A stretch of 64,000 nt of DNA from the NCBI GenBank assembly GCA_027186245.1, contig CP114496.1, forward strand, positions 8,458,001 to 8,522,000, in the 5' to 3' direction. This DNA comes from Coriaria nepalensis. Its lineage: Eukaryota; Streptophyta; Magnoliopsida; Cucurbitales; Coriariaceae. The notes beneath the pieces are model-generated. The model did not search any database. It worked only from the letters and a program-made list of their open reading frames with translations, and was not told the DNA's origin. A program made the position numbers and the translations under genes. This document shows positions 49,903 to 61,283 of this stretch, piece by piece (the first letter of the stretch is position 1; the number at the start of each line of letters is the position of its first letter).

Positions 49903-49964
49903 TATTCATATTCATATTCATATTCATATTCATATTCATATTCATATTCATATTCATATTCATT
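49903..49964 (+). repeat. (TATTCA)n hexamer array, ~10 copies
   Basis: About ten near-perfect TATTCA units end 25 bases before the start codon of the gene at 49990, so the array probably makes up most of its 5' leader. Confidence 0.93.
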
Positions 49965-49989
49965 GTAGTAGTAATACTATACAGAGATC

Positions 49990-50481
49990 ATGCTGCTAAG
50001 AAGCACCAGAAAGCTGTTCCAGAAAACACTAGGAAGCTTGAAGACTCTCTTCTCTTGCAAGGGATACGTGAAATTACCAAAAAACCCAAACCAATTTTCT
50101 TTCAATACTATTGCTGAAGATCATCATCATCATCAGCAGCATAATACTTGTACTGTATCTTCGCCATTAATGAAGGAGAAGCAGCAGAAAGAGGTGTTTC
50201 GGAACGAAGGTGATGACCATAAGGATTATAGTAATAATTATGTATCTAATAATTACAATAAGGGTCAGGGTGTGATGAGGAGGAGGAGGGAAAGGGTGTG
50301 TTTGGTTGCCGAGAAACTGAAGGAATTGCAGTTGTTGGATGGGAGTGATGTGGATCATGTTTTGGACCTTGAAGAGGTTCTTCATTACTACTCTAGACTC
50401 ACTTGTCCTCCTTACTTAGATCTTGTCGACAGTTTTTTCATGGAAATTTACTCCGAATCCTTTTCTCATACCAAGCATTAG
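49990..50481 (+). CDS. Small plant protein with OVATE-like C-terminus (OFP17-like?)
   Basis: Single exon, 163 residues, start MLLRSTRKLFQKTLGSLKTL just after the leader repeat. The N-terminus is basic and amphipathic (RKLFQKTLGSLKTLFSCKGY), the middle is His/Asn-rich and low complexity, followed by RRRRERVCLVAEKLKELQLL. The C-terminus (LEEVLHYYSRLTCPPYLDLV, DSFFMEIYSESF) resembles the last helix pair of OVATE domains, in which LEELLxxYLxLNSxxYHxxI precedes a C-terminal F-E-I motif. I recall related plant proteins named OFP17-like or left hypothetical; the assignment is tentative. The protein is probably nuclear if OFP-like. A typical OFP gene lies 4.4 kb upstream on the same strand. Confidence 0.7.
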   Translation: MLLRSTRKLFQKTLGSLKTLFSCKGYVKLPKNPNQFSFNTIAEDHHHHQQHNTCTVSSPLMKEKQQKEVFRNEGDDHKDYSNNYVSNNYNKGQGVMRRRRERVCLVAEKLKELQLLDGSDVDHVLDLEEVLHYYSRLTCPPYLDLVDSFFMEIYSESFSHTKH

Positions 50482-51049
50482 ATCAATTAGAATTGGTAAT
50501 TATTATCATTTTTGTTTTAATATTTTTATGTTAATCTACATTCTTTCCTACCATTTTGTGTTTTAGATTTAGTTGTTTTCTGATCCATCTTTGTTCATAA
50601 ATTTATAGCCGAACATGTTTAATATTTTCTTTTTGAGATTACTCCCAAATATATTTAGATTAATATAAAATATTATGACTACTAATATTCAACTAATCTT
50701 TCCCAAACCACGCTGATGTGGAAGTTTCAACGCATAATATAATTTTTTTGGCCATTACAAACGATTATTTAAGTTAGTATTAAACAAAATGATATTATTA
50801 ATCCCAATATAAAAAAAAAAAATCGGAATTAAATTATATCTAGATGGCCCAACAAGCTAGCCGAAAGGCCCAAACAGGGTGCTTGGCAACCATCACTGAA
50901 CATTTCAACTGTCCTTACAACAATAGGCTTGCTATTTAGCGAACCTAATCCAGATGATGGCCTAATGTGTGAAGTAGTGAGTACATGTCTATAGTAATAT
51001 GTTTGTGTGAATGTGTGGAGTTGAGAATTCAAATACAACCAACAAGTTT

Positions 51050-52049
51050 TTGACCAGAAAGCTCGAACTATGACTGAGAAATATGTCAATGCCGGAGCTA
51101 GTTCAAATACAATTAAGGTAGTATCGCATAAAGTTGATTCATATATGTTTCTATGAGTCTATAAGTCTTCTTCAAATTAGTAAATTTCTTACTACAGGTA
51201 GAAGTTAATTCAAATGAAACGAATCATCAAGTTAATCAGCATCTTGCTAGCCAAAAGGGTGTATGTAGGATTAGTCAGAACTTGTCTTTTGGATTCTAAT
51301 AATGGCCGAACCGAGGTAGCAAACGATAACAAGGTGGTTAATGACATTCCTAGGCACCGAATGGAAATCTGAAGAAACAAAAAAGGGGACAAAAGAAAAG
51401 CTAAGTGGGACCAGGAGGAAGCTATCATTGGAATATAATAATCAATTCCAGAAGATAAATGGCCATAGCAATGAAAATACTGAGCTGAATGAGATAACAG
51501 TCATGATACCAGAAAAGGTGGGAAAGCTTGACCGAAGCAGCCATTAGGATGTTTGAAAAACACATTACAAGTAAATGATGCTAGCAGCGAGCTAAGGATC
51601 TTGGTCCCGGAATCGTCAACTTATCAGTATAGGAACTTGTTAAGGGAAACAATAACAAGGAGAATATAGAGGATCCGCTTCCCAAAAGCCGACTCAAGGC
51701 TTCATCTACATCTAAAAGTACCCAAACTGGTTTAAGAAATGTTGGCTTGAATCCAAGTTATAAAGGGTGTGGAATTCAGTGGAATCGTTCTTTAGGTTCT
51801 CAGGCTTGGCCGCAAGGAAGCAATGGTGGTAATGTTCAGTCCAGGGAACAGACCAAACAGTCTAAAGAAGATGATTTTGATAGAGTTTACCAGGGAACAG
51901 ACCATGGAGGACTAGAAGAAACATCTTTGCCTGAAGTGGATATTGTGTTGGACAGTGAAGATAGCGAAAGTGAAGATGATAAGAAGTTTTTGAGTTCCAA
52001 ATCATTTCTTGCGCGAAAACGACTTGGGAAGTGGAAAGTTAGAGCTTGA
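51050..52049 (+). pseudogene. Degenerate coding relic, family unknown
   Basis: Broken but coding-like plus-strand sequence with no introns. Readable pieces include VEVNSNETNHQVNQHLASQK, ISQNLSFGF, AIRMFEKHITSK, KDLGPGIVNLSV, KENIEDPLPKSRLKASSTSK, YKGCGIQWNRSLGSQAWPQG, and a final LPEVDIVLDSEDSESEDDKK through FLARKRLGKWKVRA-stop. Several stops and frame changes separate them; the last 134 codons up to 52049 are open in one frame. The lack of introns suggests a retrocopy or an isolated last exon. I do not recognise the parent family. Confidence 0.45.
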
Positions 52050-52611
52050 AAATGTGATTACACTTATCAAGTCATACAAATGAATTAAGCGTGAACAGCA
52101 ATTTTTTCCAGCCACTTTCTTTATATATATATAAATATTTGTCACTATATTACTTTTCATTTGATTCATGTGCAAAATCTAGTTTGCAATCTTAACCTGG
52201 CTAAAATATATTTGAGATAAACTCCAGTTTTTATGGAAATTACGGTTTTAAACTCTGAAATTTAAACCGAGAAATTTTGAAATAGTTCGGTAACATATGC
52301 TTTCTGTATGTAGATAGTGTCACGTCATCATGTCATCATATGATACCATCTGAAGTCTGAACCGTTCGGAATATCTACTGAAACTATCAAAAATGCCTCA
52401 TCTGAATCAGTTTTATACGCAATTGAGCACATAATTGGACTGAACAACGATAAACGGTGGCGGGAACTGGGCCAGAATGGGCTTTCCGAAGTATGAGGGA
52501 CTATATATATGCAGTCAAGGATGGCCTGTTTTAGACCCGGCCCGGAGAAAGAAAGAGGAAGGAAGGAGTAGCAGAGCTACAGATTTCGCAGCAGAGAGAG
52601 AGAGAGAGAAT

Positions 52612-53703
52612 ATGGCGTTGATTTGTCTCTCAACTTTCCAAACCCTGGCAGTGAGCTGTTCATTTGCAGCTTACACGCCATTAGCTTCTTCACTTCCGTC
52701 TTCAACGAGTCACAGATGCTCTTTCCCCCTCTCAGCGCCAAATTGCATTTATGGCAGTAAAATTCCCTGTACAGGGAGGTGGACTCGGGTTAACAAGCAG
52801 GTGGTCTGTATGGCTCCAGATGAAGAGAAGCTCACTCGCCGGAACCCTCTCGATTTCCCCATCGTAATCTTTCTCTCTCTCTCATTAGTTCATTCGACAA
52901 TTTGGTTTCCTAATTGACTTTTGGATTAGGATTAATTGAGAATTTGCTTCAGAAGAAATTTATCAATTCCATAGGAAAGAAGTTTCATAGCTGCAAACAG
53001 AGTTCTATCCAACATATCTGAGCTATCAGATAACATGATTATGCTGCATTTCTAACTTCTATGATGGCTTTCTTCTAGTTCCTATTTCATTTGTGAAAGT
53101 ATATGAGCTTAACTTGTGAATCTATTGGTTAGTTCTGAATGTTGATCGTGCAGTTTCAGTTTTGATTCTTTGTTTCAACCCTCTAACAAGTGGAAAAGTG
53201 ATAAGCTTAGTCATGTGCTGTGCCCCCTTGTAATCCGGAATAAGCAAAAATATCTGTTATTCTTTCAACCATGACGATCAAGTTATTCAAGGTTTATGAT
53301 CATGTGTAGATTCAGTGTGATTGTTCTTGTTTCAGAAACTGTTAGGAAGTGTTAACTGAACCATTTTATGAGTTTATATGTCTGAAAAGTGCTGTGCTCC
53401 AGCACACAGCCCTGTGAAGGAATTTTTGCATTTACTTATAAACATACCAATAAATTGCTGGAAAGTCTTTATCATTTTGGCTCTGGATGTTTATTTTCTG
53501 CTCCTAAATTTTTGCAGGAATGGGAGAGGCCTAAGCCAGGACGGAGACCCGACATATTTCCGCAGTTTAGCCCTATGAAAACCCCATTACCACCGCCATT
53601 GCCATATGATCCTCCTGAAGAAGATGAAGAGGAGGAAGAGAAGAAAGAGGAAGAAGAAGAGGAAGATCCTGAAAAGGAAGAGGACACGCCTGACAAACAG
53701 TAG
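52612..53703 (+). CDS. Plastid-targeted small acidic/proline-rich protein, function unknown
   Basis: Two exons, 52612-52863 and 53518-53703, join in phase to 145 residues. The start MALICLSTFQTLAVSCSF gives a Ser/Thr-rich, acid-poor N-terminus typical of a chloroplast transit peptide; VCMAPDEE is a plausible cleavage region. The mature part reads NPLDFPIEWERPKPGRRPDI, then FPQFSPMKTPLPPPLPYDPP and ends in a run of Glu/Asp/Lys. I recall similar short proteins in other plants but no established function. The upstream ATG at 52477 is in frame and would add 45 residues, but 52612 gives the transit-peptide start. Confidence 0.78.
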
Positions 53704-56700
53704 AACTCCTCTCTGAGTCTGATATATATTAAGGCCTTGGATTCCTCCCATGCCTTAGATTCCAGGAAGATTTTTGTGAGACACTCATGGATGTGAGTAT
53801 GTTTAAATTCACTTACCAAGAAAAAAATAATAATAATAAAAAAAGAGTACGTTCAAATTCGTATTGTATGTTTTCTCATCTCCAATGCATTTTGCCAAAC
53901 TAGATCTCCTTGAATGTGAAGGGAATCACTCTTATCCCTAGAATTGCCTTCCTGATCAAACATGAGGGCATTCATTTTGTTATCTCACAGATTCATTTAG
54001 GTCTCTACATTGTGAAAATATACACACTGAAAGGCTCAGGGGGAATCCTCCTTGCTTTTTACACGGTTCTTTGATTTAACGAGGAGACCTTGTTGGTCTT
54101 CTTACTCCTCCTTGTTTGCTTCATGGGTCTCTCTAATTGCATTGTTAGTGGGACCCACTTGAACTGCGATTTCGTTAACTCATGTTGCATCAAATGACAT
54201 GTGTCAATATGATAGGCTCGTTTATATTGAAATGCTTATATACTTTCTCCATTCTTAGAACTTGAAAGGTCCCAGATGGTTTCATCCAGTCAAAAATTAT
54301 TTCTCCCTCTCCACAGCAACTGTTCTTTGTCGTGAAACATTGAAGGGTAGGTCTGAATGGCTGTTGAATATTATCAGCTACTATACATCTCAAATGACTC
54401 CCCCCCCCCCTCTCTCTCTCCCCTCCCCATCTGGCAATTTCTTGGTTTCCGATCTCATAGATTCAAGCAATGGTATGTATGAAACAGGTTCTATTCATCT
54501 TCCTTGAATCTCTTAAAATCTTCTTTCTTCTCAAAAAATGTATGTTTATTTCATCTTTGATGTTGCAGAGTCTTACCCCTTTATTGTTTAGGTCACTGGT
54601 GAGGCTACTTTCATCTCTAATTTGTAGTCCCACAGCCTTGATCTCAACCGTGTTATATTACAGTGATCTTCTTCCTCAAAGTATCATCTTGGAAAGATTA
54701 GTCCGCCATGAATTGCTTGATCGAGAAAACAACCTCTTTCATTTTCTTATCAACGTCTTAAGGTGCCTGTACTAGAATTATTTATTTATAATTTATTTCA
54801 AACCAGAATTCTATGTCACAGTCCGGGTTTTGTGACACCGTTATTGCAGAAATTACTGTATGTGATTTCGATCATAATAAAGTTGTAATTCTCCAGATTT
54901 TAGTTGGCGGTATAAGGTAATGGTTTTTTTTTTTTAATCGTCAGGATGAGGATGGTATGATACGGATCAAATTCCTTTTAAGTTCATTTGAGAAGAGTTA
55001 GCAGCCCTATGATATACGCCGTCAATCTTTATAATTTATTTTGAAAGAGAAAGAAGGTCCTCCCCAGATATAGCTGTGCTTAATTTAAAACAATAGGATA
55101 AATTACCATTCATGTCATTTTTTCGATCTTATGGAAAAGAAAGAGAAAGAATGACAAGTTGATGTGAAATGACCCTTATGATCGACCTCTAAAGTCAAAG
55201 ACATCCACACCCGGTAAGAGAGTAGGACATAAAGCCTCGATTTTTCCCATGGTCCAGTCCGATATAATCCTTCCCAAACAGATTCTGTAGTTAACTCCCC
55301 CACTAACTTTTACTATCTTGTTAGACCCACCATGAACTTTTCCCGCCAAAAGTAAAGCAGACATTAAACTCACAAAGATTCATAAAAGGAAAAGGAGACG
55401 GAGAGAGAGAGAGAGTGGTGCAGAGTAAGTCTATTTATGATAATTGTTAATGCGAAAATCGGTCCATTTCTTATGGTAATCATAATTAGTAATATATATT
55501 AAGATTAGTGTTCCTACATACACGAAATAAGAAGTGATTGGATTATGGTCAGTCATCTTTACTTCAATAATTAAATTAGTTATGGAAACTTTGAAATATT
55601 TTATAAAGAAGGTTTAAATATTAAAAAATAATTATCATATTTCAAATATTTTGTAATTTATATATTTAGCCTGAAACTTTAAATATCTTTATACGTATCA
55701 TTTTATCGTTGATCAGGACTACTCCATCGTCAGCGATAGTGTCACCCTTCCTCTGTCATGATATATGCTTTTCACTATGGCGTCGAAAAATGACCTTATG
55801 CTTATCCCCTTATTTTTCAACTGTGTTCTGTATGCTCTCTCTTAGATAGAGGATACATGGACAAACGCTTTTTCCGATCACAATTGTCTACTCAAGATTT
55901 CAAGAGACCACTAAATCATCTCTGACAAAGCAAATAAGTTCTTCTCTTGATTTTTCTGTATTTCTCTCCATTTTTCTGCATTTTTCACGCTTTTTTAATT
56001 CTTCAAATATATTCCTTTTGATATAGATTGTCTTTCAGACTTACACCCTTAGATGTTTTTACCTTAGCTAAGCAACAATATTATGATAAACCATAGGAGA
56101 TTAAACCATTCCTGAAGATTTTTCCTTCAATACTTAGTGAAAATTTAGACTCATTGGTCTGGAACCTTTATCAGGATTTCAGACCATCTCAGTCCTTCAA
56201 TCTAAACTTAGGATTCTTAAATCATTAACGACCTAAGAAGCCTGAGTTGAGGTTGACTCACTTCCCTTTTTATGGTTAGGTTCATCAGAGCCAAATAACC
56301 AAATTGTTAAGGTCCATCCTGGGCCAAGGAGAAAAACCAATTGGTCGGATCGACCTTGGTCTTCAAATCACTGCAAGGATGCAGGATCCACCTTTACTGA
56401 AGATGACCACTTCACTATTCCGACGGAGTATGACATTCTTTCGATAATCAATATTTAAGTACCCGGGGAGTGGGAAAGGATCCTCTCAGTTGGTGTAGAA
56501 GACTCTCATCAAATGACAGTCTGCGTAAATATGTTCACATGGGTGTTCAGAATTCCCCTCCACCGCCTTTTTCAATCATTGGTACCTAACATATAGAGGA
56601 CCGTCCTGGGCTATTCATTCTATACTGGGATCAAGTTGGAAGAGAATCCTCAACATTTTTCTTCCGCTTAAATTAACTATTTTCCTTAAAGAGTGCATTC

Positions 56701-58130
56701 TAATCCATAAATAATATTACTATATAATAGTAATATGCATAATCATTCTCCTTTTATTATATAAATAATACTACTAATAATAATATGCTTACTCTTTCTT
56801 TTTTTAAAGCTTATGTTCTCTCAGATTAGAGCTAATTTTTAGTCAAAGAGTGCAAATATTATCTCAGATTAGAGCTAATGAAAATCCGTCTAAAAGCTCA
56901 TTCATCCATGGAGACACCTAAAGTGCTGAAACCGGGTTGATGTTTTTATGATCATTTGGATTCTTCGGACACAACTAACGACATCGTCCGAAGAGAATGA
57001 GTCAACGGACATGAGAGCATGAGAGGGAAATACCGTTGATATTGTAATAAACTGTATGAGAGGGAAAATTTAAACAGAACAGTAAAATAAACAAAATAGA
57101 ATATGGTAACAGAATCGAACAGTAACAGAAAAATCAAACCGAGGCATGTTATGCAACGGTTTCCTTAAAATAGATTCGCCCCTTCACGTCGGTGCAGAAG
57201 GTTGAACGGCGTCTGTCTCCCATGATACAACGGAGACGAATAGTAGCGGCGCACCACCGAACTATTCCCGACGAACTCAAACAGTGGCTCGAACTCTACC
57301 ACCCTAGAAGAGATAAATTTATTTAATTTAAGAGATATTTAGAATCCCGAATTTATTGAGATATTATCAAGAGTCAAATGTGTATTATATAATATTTAAG
57401 ATTAATTTATTAATTTATTTAATCTCAAAATTCAGTTCGAGTTCGAGTTTTAGCCAACCTTTCACAAATCGAGACTCGAATTATTTATGAACCATTACAA
57501 CCTAATAATTTTCTCTTCAGTTGATTGTTGGAAATTAGAGCAATATCATCCATTCAGTAAAACAATCTTTTTAGAACATAAAAGAGAAAATTTCTCCGAT
57601 CATATCAATTAAATAGAAATACAAAACTCATTTTATCTAGTAGATGGCGTGGATCAATGGCCATCGCTGTCAAAGAGCACTGCCACAGATCAATGGGTTA
57701 CCAAGAGATTCTCATCAATGATGGTGATTTGTTATGAAAGCTGTGATCATGCATAGAGAGAGAAAGAGAGAATAATCATCCAAAACTTATCCTTATTGTG
57801 CGCTTCAAGACATAGACAAATAAAACAAGGAGCAAGATGAAATGAATTAGGAGTACTAACTTTTCTTATACATTTGTTACACCACGTAATCTCACTAATA
57901 TATCTTAATTATATATATGTCACACTATATATATATATATGTGTGTATAATTGGTTCCTGACCAAAGAGTCATGGGCTTGATTTGGTTGCTTACACAAAC
58001 GACAGATAACAAGGAACCTAAAGTCATCACTTGATCATATCATTGTATTAGTACTTCTTCTCATCGCCTCACAATCTAAAGGATAAAATCTCTATTTTCT
58101 TTCCCTCTTCTCACTCACAAAATATATATA
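53704..58130. other. Long gene-poor spacer
   Basis: No supported gene. ORFs near 54470-54775 (plus) and 55115-55373 (minus) lack recognisable domains or matching splice partners. A less AT-rich block at about 56040-56660 looks like old coding or transposon sequence, but no frame or family could be made out. C homopolymer near 54399. Confidence 0.45.
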
Positions 58131-58217
58131 GACGTACATATCTTCATAAGCTTGCTTAGCAATTGCAATATTCCCTTCAAATATTTTACGAGGCAAAGAT
58201 CTATATATATCCGATCA

Positions 58218-58490
58218 ATGGCGACATCTCATAATCGTGGCGGCAATATTAGCATCACGATTTCATCCCCTAATAACGGCAGTACTGGAGAAGCGGGGCC
58301 GTCACCAAAAGGAGGAGGAGGAGGGGGAGGGCAATGTCTCTGCTCACCGACAACACATCAAGGGTCGTTTAGGTGCCGTTTTCATCGATCAAGGTCGTCA
58401 GTTTGGATGAAGCGCTCTCAATCAATGCCCAGTAACAACAACAATTCTTCACTGCCTTCTGTTTCTCCCAACTCAATTGGTTCTACTTAG
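58218..58490 (+). CDS. Small serine-rich plant protein (CxCSPTTHxGSFRCRxH motif)
   Basis: Single exon, 90 residues, start MATSHNRGGNISITISS. It has a Gly run (GGGGGGG) directly before QCLCSPTTHQGSFRCRFHRS, the hallmark of a plant family of short serine-rich proteins, then WMKRSQSMPSNNNNSS. The cysteines and histidines of the motif (C-x-C, H, C, H) could bind metal, but no function is established. No signal peptide or TM. A TATATATAGA box near 58123 fits a leader of about 60 bases. In-frame sequence upstream of the ATG is open but has no better start. Confidence 0.8.
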   Translation: MATSHNRGGNISITISSPNNGSTGEAGPSPKGGGGGGGQCLCSPTTHQGSFRCRFHRSRSSVWMKRSQSMPSNNNNSSLPSVSPNSIGST

Positions 58491-59561
58491 ATGATCAAGG
58501 ACCATATATATCAACCTGTCAAGAAACAAAACACAAAACATATATCATCTATATCTACACGTATAATATATATATATATATATATATATGCATCTTATAC
58601 GAATTTCTATCATTAGAAGCTATTATGATTATCGACGATTGAAGAGTGTTTTATCTCAACGTTGTTATATACAAGTGATTTGTATTTAGTTCATTAATAT
58701 TATTCACTAGTGGTTTCTCTCTCCCTCTCTTCTTTTCTTTCTTCATATTTCATATTAATTATAGTAAAAATTTATATAAATTAATAGTTTTAAAATTAAT
58801 AAAACTTATTAAATAATTTATTAATTATTTAATAACTTATTAATGTATTTCTGATTTATCAAATCCATTTAGTAGTTATGAAAAATATTATCAATAAATA
58901 TGGAAAAAATAAAGTTAATTTAAATAATTCGGTTAAAAGAAATCCCGAAAGAGTTCTTATTAGGAATATCCCGATCTAAATCGATAATAATTATGTTTTT
59001 AGATAATAGTTCATATGTTCTCGAATCTTGCCACGTTGACAACTACAACCATGTAATAACAGATGTGTAGAACAAAGTACAAACCAATTCCTCCTCATTT
59101 TCAACGAACCAACCTTCTTTAAAAAGCAAGTATTAAAAGTCAGCTTAACTTTGTCTTCCACTGATCTATCCGTGTCAGCCAAAATTGAACGTTGACTTGT
59201 CAACACGGGCAATTGGAACACGTGGTAGAAGACAAGCCGTAGATAGTTTATTTACAAATTCTTAAAAACTACGTGACAGTATCATGCTCGTCCAACTGGC
59301 AAATAATATTATAAAATAATTAATATATTTAGATTTGGCGCGTAACGTAGAAAGAGCCGCCTACAGAGTCAACACTTTCTTCCCCAGAAAATTAGAAATT
59401 TATAATTTTCAACCCCATCATCATATAAACCCACCCAATTAACACAAATCTCATTCATTTCTGTGCTCACACCATTTTTCCCACCCTCCTCCACCTTCTT
59501 TCATCTCTCTAGTTCCTCTCTCTCTCACTAGAAACTAGTACTCTTTGTTTCCCAGATTTAT
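58491..59561. other. Spacer and AG-peptide promoter
   Basis: A (TA)n run at about 58567-58588 and no gene. CATATAAAC near 59422 is a possible TATA box for the AG-peptide gene, followed by a CT-rich leader. Confidence 0.5.
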
Positions 59562-59867
59562 ATGCTGAGAATGAATGCAATCATGAGACTAAACGCTCTG
59601 GCGATAATTTTATTGGCTCTGTTGCAATTGGGTTATGGACAAAGTTTAGCAGCCCCTTCTCCTGCCCCACAGCCTCCCTCCAGCGATGGTAATTTCTTTC
59701 TGCAATTCCCAATTTGATTTTTTTAGATTCTTTGGAATTGGAATTGGAATTGTTATTATTATTATTAAATTTATTTTTTTTGGTGGATTTCAGGAGCAGC
59801 ACTTGACCAAGGAATTGCTTACGTTCTTTTGCTAGTGGCCCTTGTGATTACCTATATGTTTCATTGA
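59562..59867 (+). CDS. Arabinogalactan peptide (AG-peptide, GPI-anchored precursor)
   Basis: Two exons, 59562-59688 and 59794-59867, join in phase to 66 residues. A signal peptide (MNAIMRLNALAIILLALLQL, cleavage near GYGQ) precedes the very short mature part QSLAAPSPAPQPPSS, with Ala-Pro/Ser-Pro motifs for hydroxylation and arabinogalactan addition. The tail DGAALDQGIAYVLLLVALVI ending TYMFH is a GPI-attachment signal of the AGP16/20/22 type, where DQGIAYxLLxxALVxTY is conserved. The mature product would be a plasma-membrane/wall glycopeptide. The intron splits the Asp-Gly junction as usual. Confidence 0.9.
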
Positions 59868-60676
59868 GATTGAGGATTTATTTTTGTTCTACCTATATAT
59901 ATATATAATTCATACTTATGTAAACATAAGATTACATTATAAATTCATAATTCTTTTTTAAATAAAATTATTCCCTTTTTTTTTTTTAATTTCCAGATAT
60001 ATTCAGATTAGTTTCATGAAGATAATATTGTTGTCCTAACTATGCATGCAAATGAAATGGATGTATTAGTACTCTCAAACAAAACAATATAAGTAAATGA
60101 GTGATTATTATAGGATTAGGAGGAAGATTTTTAAACCTTGTCATATCTGAAGTAAATGACACGTCGTTAGTTAATAAGGTACGGTGAAATGGATGCATTG
60201 ATGTTGTCTGGTTATCCTAATTCCGACGAACCGACACTGTCGTCCTGAAAATGGAACGACAAGCCATCTCGTCGATTACGAATTTACGATCTTTCTGCCG
60301 AAAAGTTGACATGATACAACATCAATAAATAGAGTAAGATATATACTAATTAATTATCGTATTTTCTAGTTAATTACGCGTATAATTAATCTTAACCCAA
60401 ATTTATGAATGAATTGTGTTAAATTACTACTCAATCTAAAGATTCGAGAAAAGACGTAGCAATTTATATTAAGTTTGATAATTAAGTAATAAATATACAC
60501 TCACCTTTAAAAAAAGAAAAAAGAAAGGATCAAACCCAGAAAAAATTATTAGGGTGTGATTGGTAACGATTTTGAAAATTATTTTTCGTGTTATAAATTC
60601 AAAAATCTGTTTTCGCTGAGGGGACAAAGCCATTTAACTTATTATTATTATTTTTTTGTGTTAGAAAAACCAATAA

Positions 60677-61283
60677 GGATTCATTTGATTTTCTAGAAAT
60701 GGTGAGAATAGGAATGAGAATGATGATGAATCATAATTTTAAGGAATTAATAGGAATAAAAGTATTTTTATTTTATCGTTTGGTTGTATCAGAAAATGAC
60801 TCATTTCATTTCTTATTTTCAATTATTCCACCATTTGGTAGTAAAGGGAGACCTTATTAGAGATGATCATTTTTAATCTGATTCGAACACTATCCGAATT
60901 ACTTTTTTGATTGGATCGAATCGGACCAGATTTAAGAAAGAAAAAAAATATATATGTAAAAAAATAGGATCATCCGAGTGAAATTTTTCTTTTCAGATAT
61001 AAAGTTGAAAACACTGTATGATCTGCAGGTCGGATACGAAAGTCAAATAAAGTTGATAATTTTTTGTGAGGAATGGGTGGGAATGCATTAACCAAAATTT
61101 TGTCAATTCTCACCCATTACATTACATTTTCTTCCCTTATCAATCATCATTCCATATTTTTGCTATTTTGGAAAATGAGATTGATTCTTCAAAATGAATT
61201 CTAAGAAACCAAACGACGGAATGAGAATCAAATCAATTAATATTCATTCTCATTCCCACCATTTTTAGGAAATCAAACGACCC
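60677..61283. mobile_element. MITE-like foldback element (~607 bp)
   Basis: The left end (60677-60722) reads GGATTCATTTGATTTTCTAG, followed by AAATGGTGAGAATAGGAATG. The reverse complement of the right end (61283-61242) reads GGGTCGTTTGATTTCCTAAA, then AATGGTGGGAATGAGAATG. A second inner pair, TATCGTTTGGTT near 60774 and its complement in AAACCAAACGACGG near 61207, extends the foldback. No transposase ORF lies between. The end sequence resembles PIF/Harbinger-type MITEs, but a clear target-site duplication was not found. Confidence 0.68.

Noticed and set aside
54470..54775. Plus-strand 101-residue ORF rich in Leu/Ser
   Set aside because: Composition follows T-rich DNA; no domain, no homologous feel, no clear splice signals.
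55115..55373. Minus-strand overlapping ORFs including KIVKVSGGVNYRICLGRI
   Set aside because: Short, no recognisable domain and no supporting exon nearby.
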